NCBI GenBank assembly: GCA_002714465.1 | Contig: PAXL01000064.1 | Coordinates: 5,017-12,390, forward strand | DNA: 7,374 nt | Source: Gemmatimonadota bacterium | GTDB taxonomy: Bacteria > Latescibacterota > UBA2968 | Reading direction: 5' to 3' | Shown: positions 6,585 through 7,374 of the stretch, in pieces | How the letters are laid out: every line of letters starts with the position of its first letter | How positions within the stretch are numbered: position 1 is the stretch's first letter | Notes under the pieces: generated by a model | Database searches by the model: none | Told to the model about the DNA's origin: nothing | The model's input: only the letters and a program-made list of their open reading frames with translations | Translations under genes and position numbers: made by a program

Positions 6585-7374
6585 TCAGCCTTCGACCGTT
6601 CCGTCCTGATCCTGGCCTCGCCAGGTCAGGGCGCGGTCGATCGGCTCGATCCGAAGCACGACCATGCCGTCCTTAAAGATGCGAACGGTTCCGGTTGATT
6701 CGGAGACGGCGATCGCGATCGCTTCGGTCGTTTTGGAAATCGCAGCCGCTGCCCAGTGACGGGCTCCCAGGCCTTTCGAAATCATCAGGCCCTCGGCCGG
6801 AGCATCCAGGATTCGGCAGGCTGCTTCGCAATGGCCATCGGCCGAAACGACAAACGCTCCGTCCAGCTGTGCCAGCTCCTTGACGCTCTCGCGAACGCGA
6901 GCCGACCGAATCGAGCGCTCCTTCTTCGGATAGCCCTTAAACGGGTCATGTACCTGCTCGTGCGACTGGGCGAGCACCTTCCGGTGATTGCCGACGACGA
7001 ACAGCGAGCCGACTGGTTTGCCCTCGCGTCCTTCCTTGCCGATGTCGACGGCCAGGTTGACCACGATGCGAAGCGTCTCAAGCGGGACCGTCGTTTCGAG
7101 CCGCTGCAGGTCGCGCGAAGTCAGTCGCGTCAGGTGCTCGGCCAGCGGCATGATGGTCAGCGTGTCAATTTGCTCGTGCTCGAACGCCGCGTGCAGAGCG
7201 ATGATTGTGTCGCCAGTTTTGAGCATCTCATCGGCAAGCGATTCGAGCAGTGCCTGAATCAGCTGCATTTGCCGCGTTTCCGGCTCCTCCAGCAGAGCGA
7301 CGTGGTTCACGTCGTCTTTCCTGGCCGCCTCGATTACGTCCTCAACGTCCGAAGCCACGATCAGCGGCAGATTA
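6585..7374 (-). CDS. CdaZ/DacZ-like diadenylate cyclase (5' end outside window)
   Basis: This protein should condense two ATP into the second messenger c-di-AMP. The frame is open through the right edge (NLPLI before the GTG at 7358), so the N-terminus is probably cut off. Numbering from that GTG, residues 1-80 resemble the end of the pyruvate-kinase-C-like domain of CdaZ/DacZ proteins, including ETRQMQLIQALLESLADEM and GDTIIAL. The DAC domain (PF02457) covers about 92-235: GSLFVVGNHRKVL (117-129), DPFKGYP (138-144), DGAFVVSADG (166-175), GLGARHW (196-202) and SESTGTVRIF (219-228). The DGA motif is intact. The second motif is RHW instead of the RHR of DisA/CdaA. There is no transmembrane segment (unlike CdaA) and no C-terminal helix-hairpin-helix domain (unlike DisA). 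Function is likely; the archaeal-like subtype is my recall of the family. Confidence 0.85.
   Translation of the reverse strand, partial: NLPLIVASDVEDVIEAARKDDVNHVALLEEPETRQMQLIQALLESLADEMLKTGDTIIALHAAFEHEQIDTLTIMPLAEHLTRLTSRDLQRLETTVPLETLRIVVNLAVDIGKEGREGKPVGSLFVVGNHRKVLAQSHEQVHDPFKGYPKKERSIRSARVRESVKELAQLDGAFVVSADGHCEAACRILDAPAEGLMISKGLGARHWAAAAISKTTEAIAIAVSESTGTVRIFKDGMVVLRIEPIDRALTWRGQDQDGTVEG

Noticed and set aside
6709..6722. GCGATCGCGATCGC palindromic repeat
   Set aside because: It encodes AIAIA within the conserved strand of the DAC domain, so codon use explains it; only one copy is seen.
6585..7374. Identity as DisA, with a DNA-damage link to recA at the other end of the window
   Set aside because: There is no helix-hairpin-helix C-terminal domain, the DAC domain is C-terminal, and recA is about 6 kb away behind unrelated genes.
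547..7374. c-di-AMP control of the APC permease (as for KimA-type potassium importers)
   Set aside because: The permease is LAT/SteT-like with no regulatory domain, and the cyclase is in a different transcription unit; co-occurrence in the window alone is not evidence.

Overview
The window looks like ordinary chromosomal DNA from a GC-rich bacterium, most probably a planctomycete. This is inferred from a secreted DUF1080 (3-keto-disaccharide hydrolase) protein, a family heavily expanded in that phylum, a CdaZ/DacZ-like diadenylate cyclase, and compact gene packing. No lineage marker such as rRNA is present, so the assignment is moderate. I see no tRNA, rRNA, CRISPR array, insertion sequence or prophage.

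Layout, left to right. (1) The C-terminal half of recA (+) runs in from the left edge. (2) A tightly packed leftward block follows, reading from right to left: a class I SAM-dependent methyltransferase (TTG start), an extended short-chain dehydrogenase/epimerase-like protein, and an APC-family amino acid transporter. The gaps between them are 11 and 48 nt. The transporter converges on recA with 10 nt between stop codons. (3) A rightward pair, xseB (exonuclease VII small subunit) and cdd (cytidine deaminase), diverges from the methyltransferase across about 143 bp. (4) A second leftward block fills the right side. Reading from the right edge it holds a diadenylate cyclase cut by the window, an HpcH/HpaI-type class II aldolase, and a secreted DUF1080 protein that converges on cdd.

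Functionally the window mixes housekeeping DNA repair (recA, xseB), pyrimidine salvage (cdd), second-messenger synthesis (c-di-AMP) and probable carbohydrate or 2-keto-acid catabolism (aldolase plus exported DUF1080 protein). The methyltransferase-epimerase-transporter block has no recognised pathway.

The main points for a second look are these. The epimerase-like protein keeps its fold motifs but has lost the catalytic Tyr of YxxxK (it is Phe) and the canonical GxxGxxG. The diadenylate cyclase has RHW where classical enzymes have RHR. A perfect 6-bp hairpin spans the xseB stop codon and hides the cdd Shine-Dalgarno sequence, which suggests translational coupling. I found no convincing evidence of a wholly new multi-gene system.
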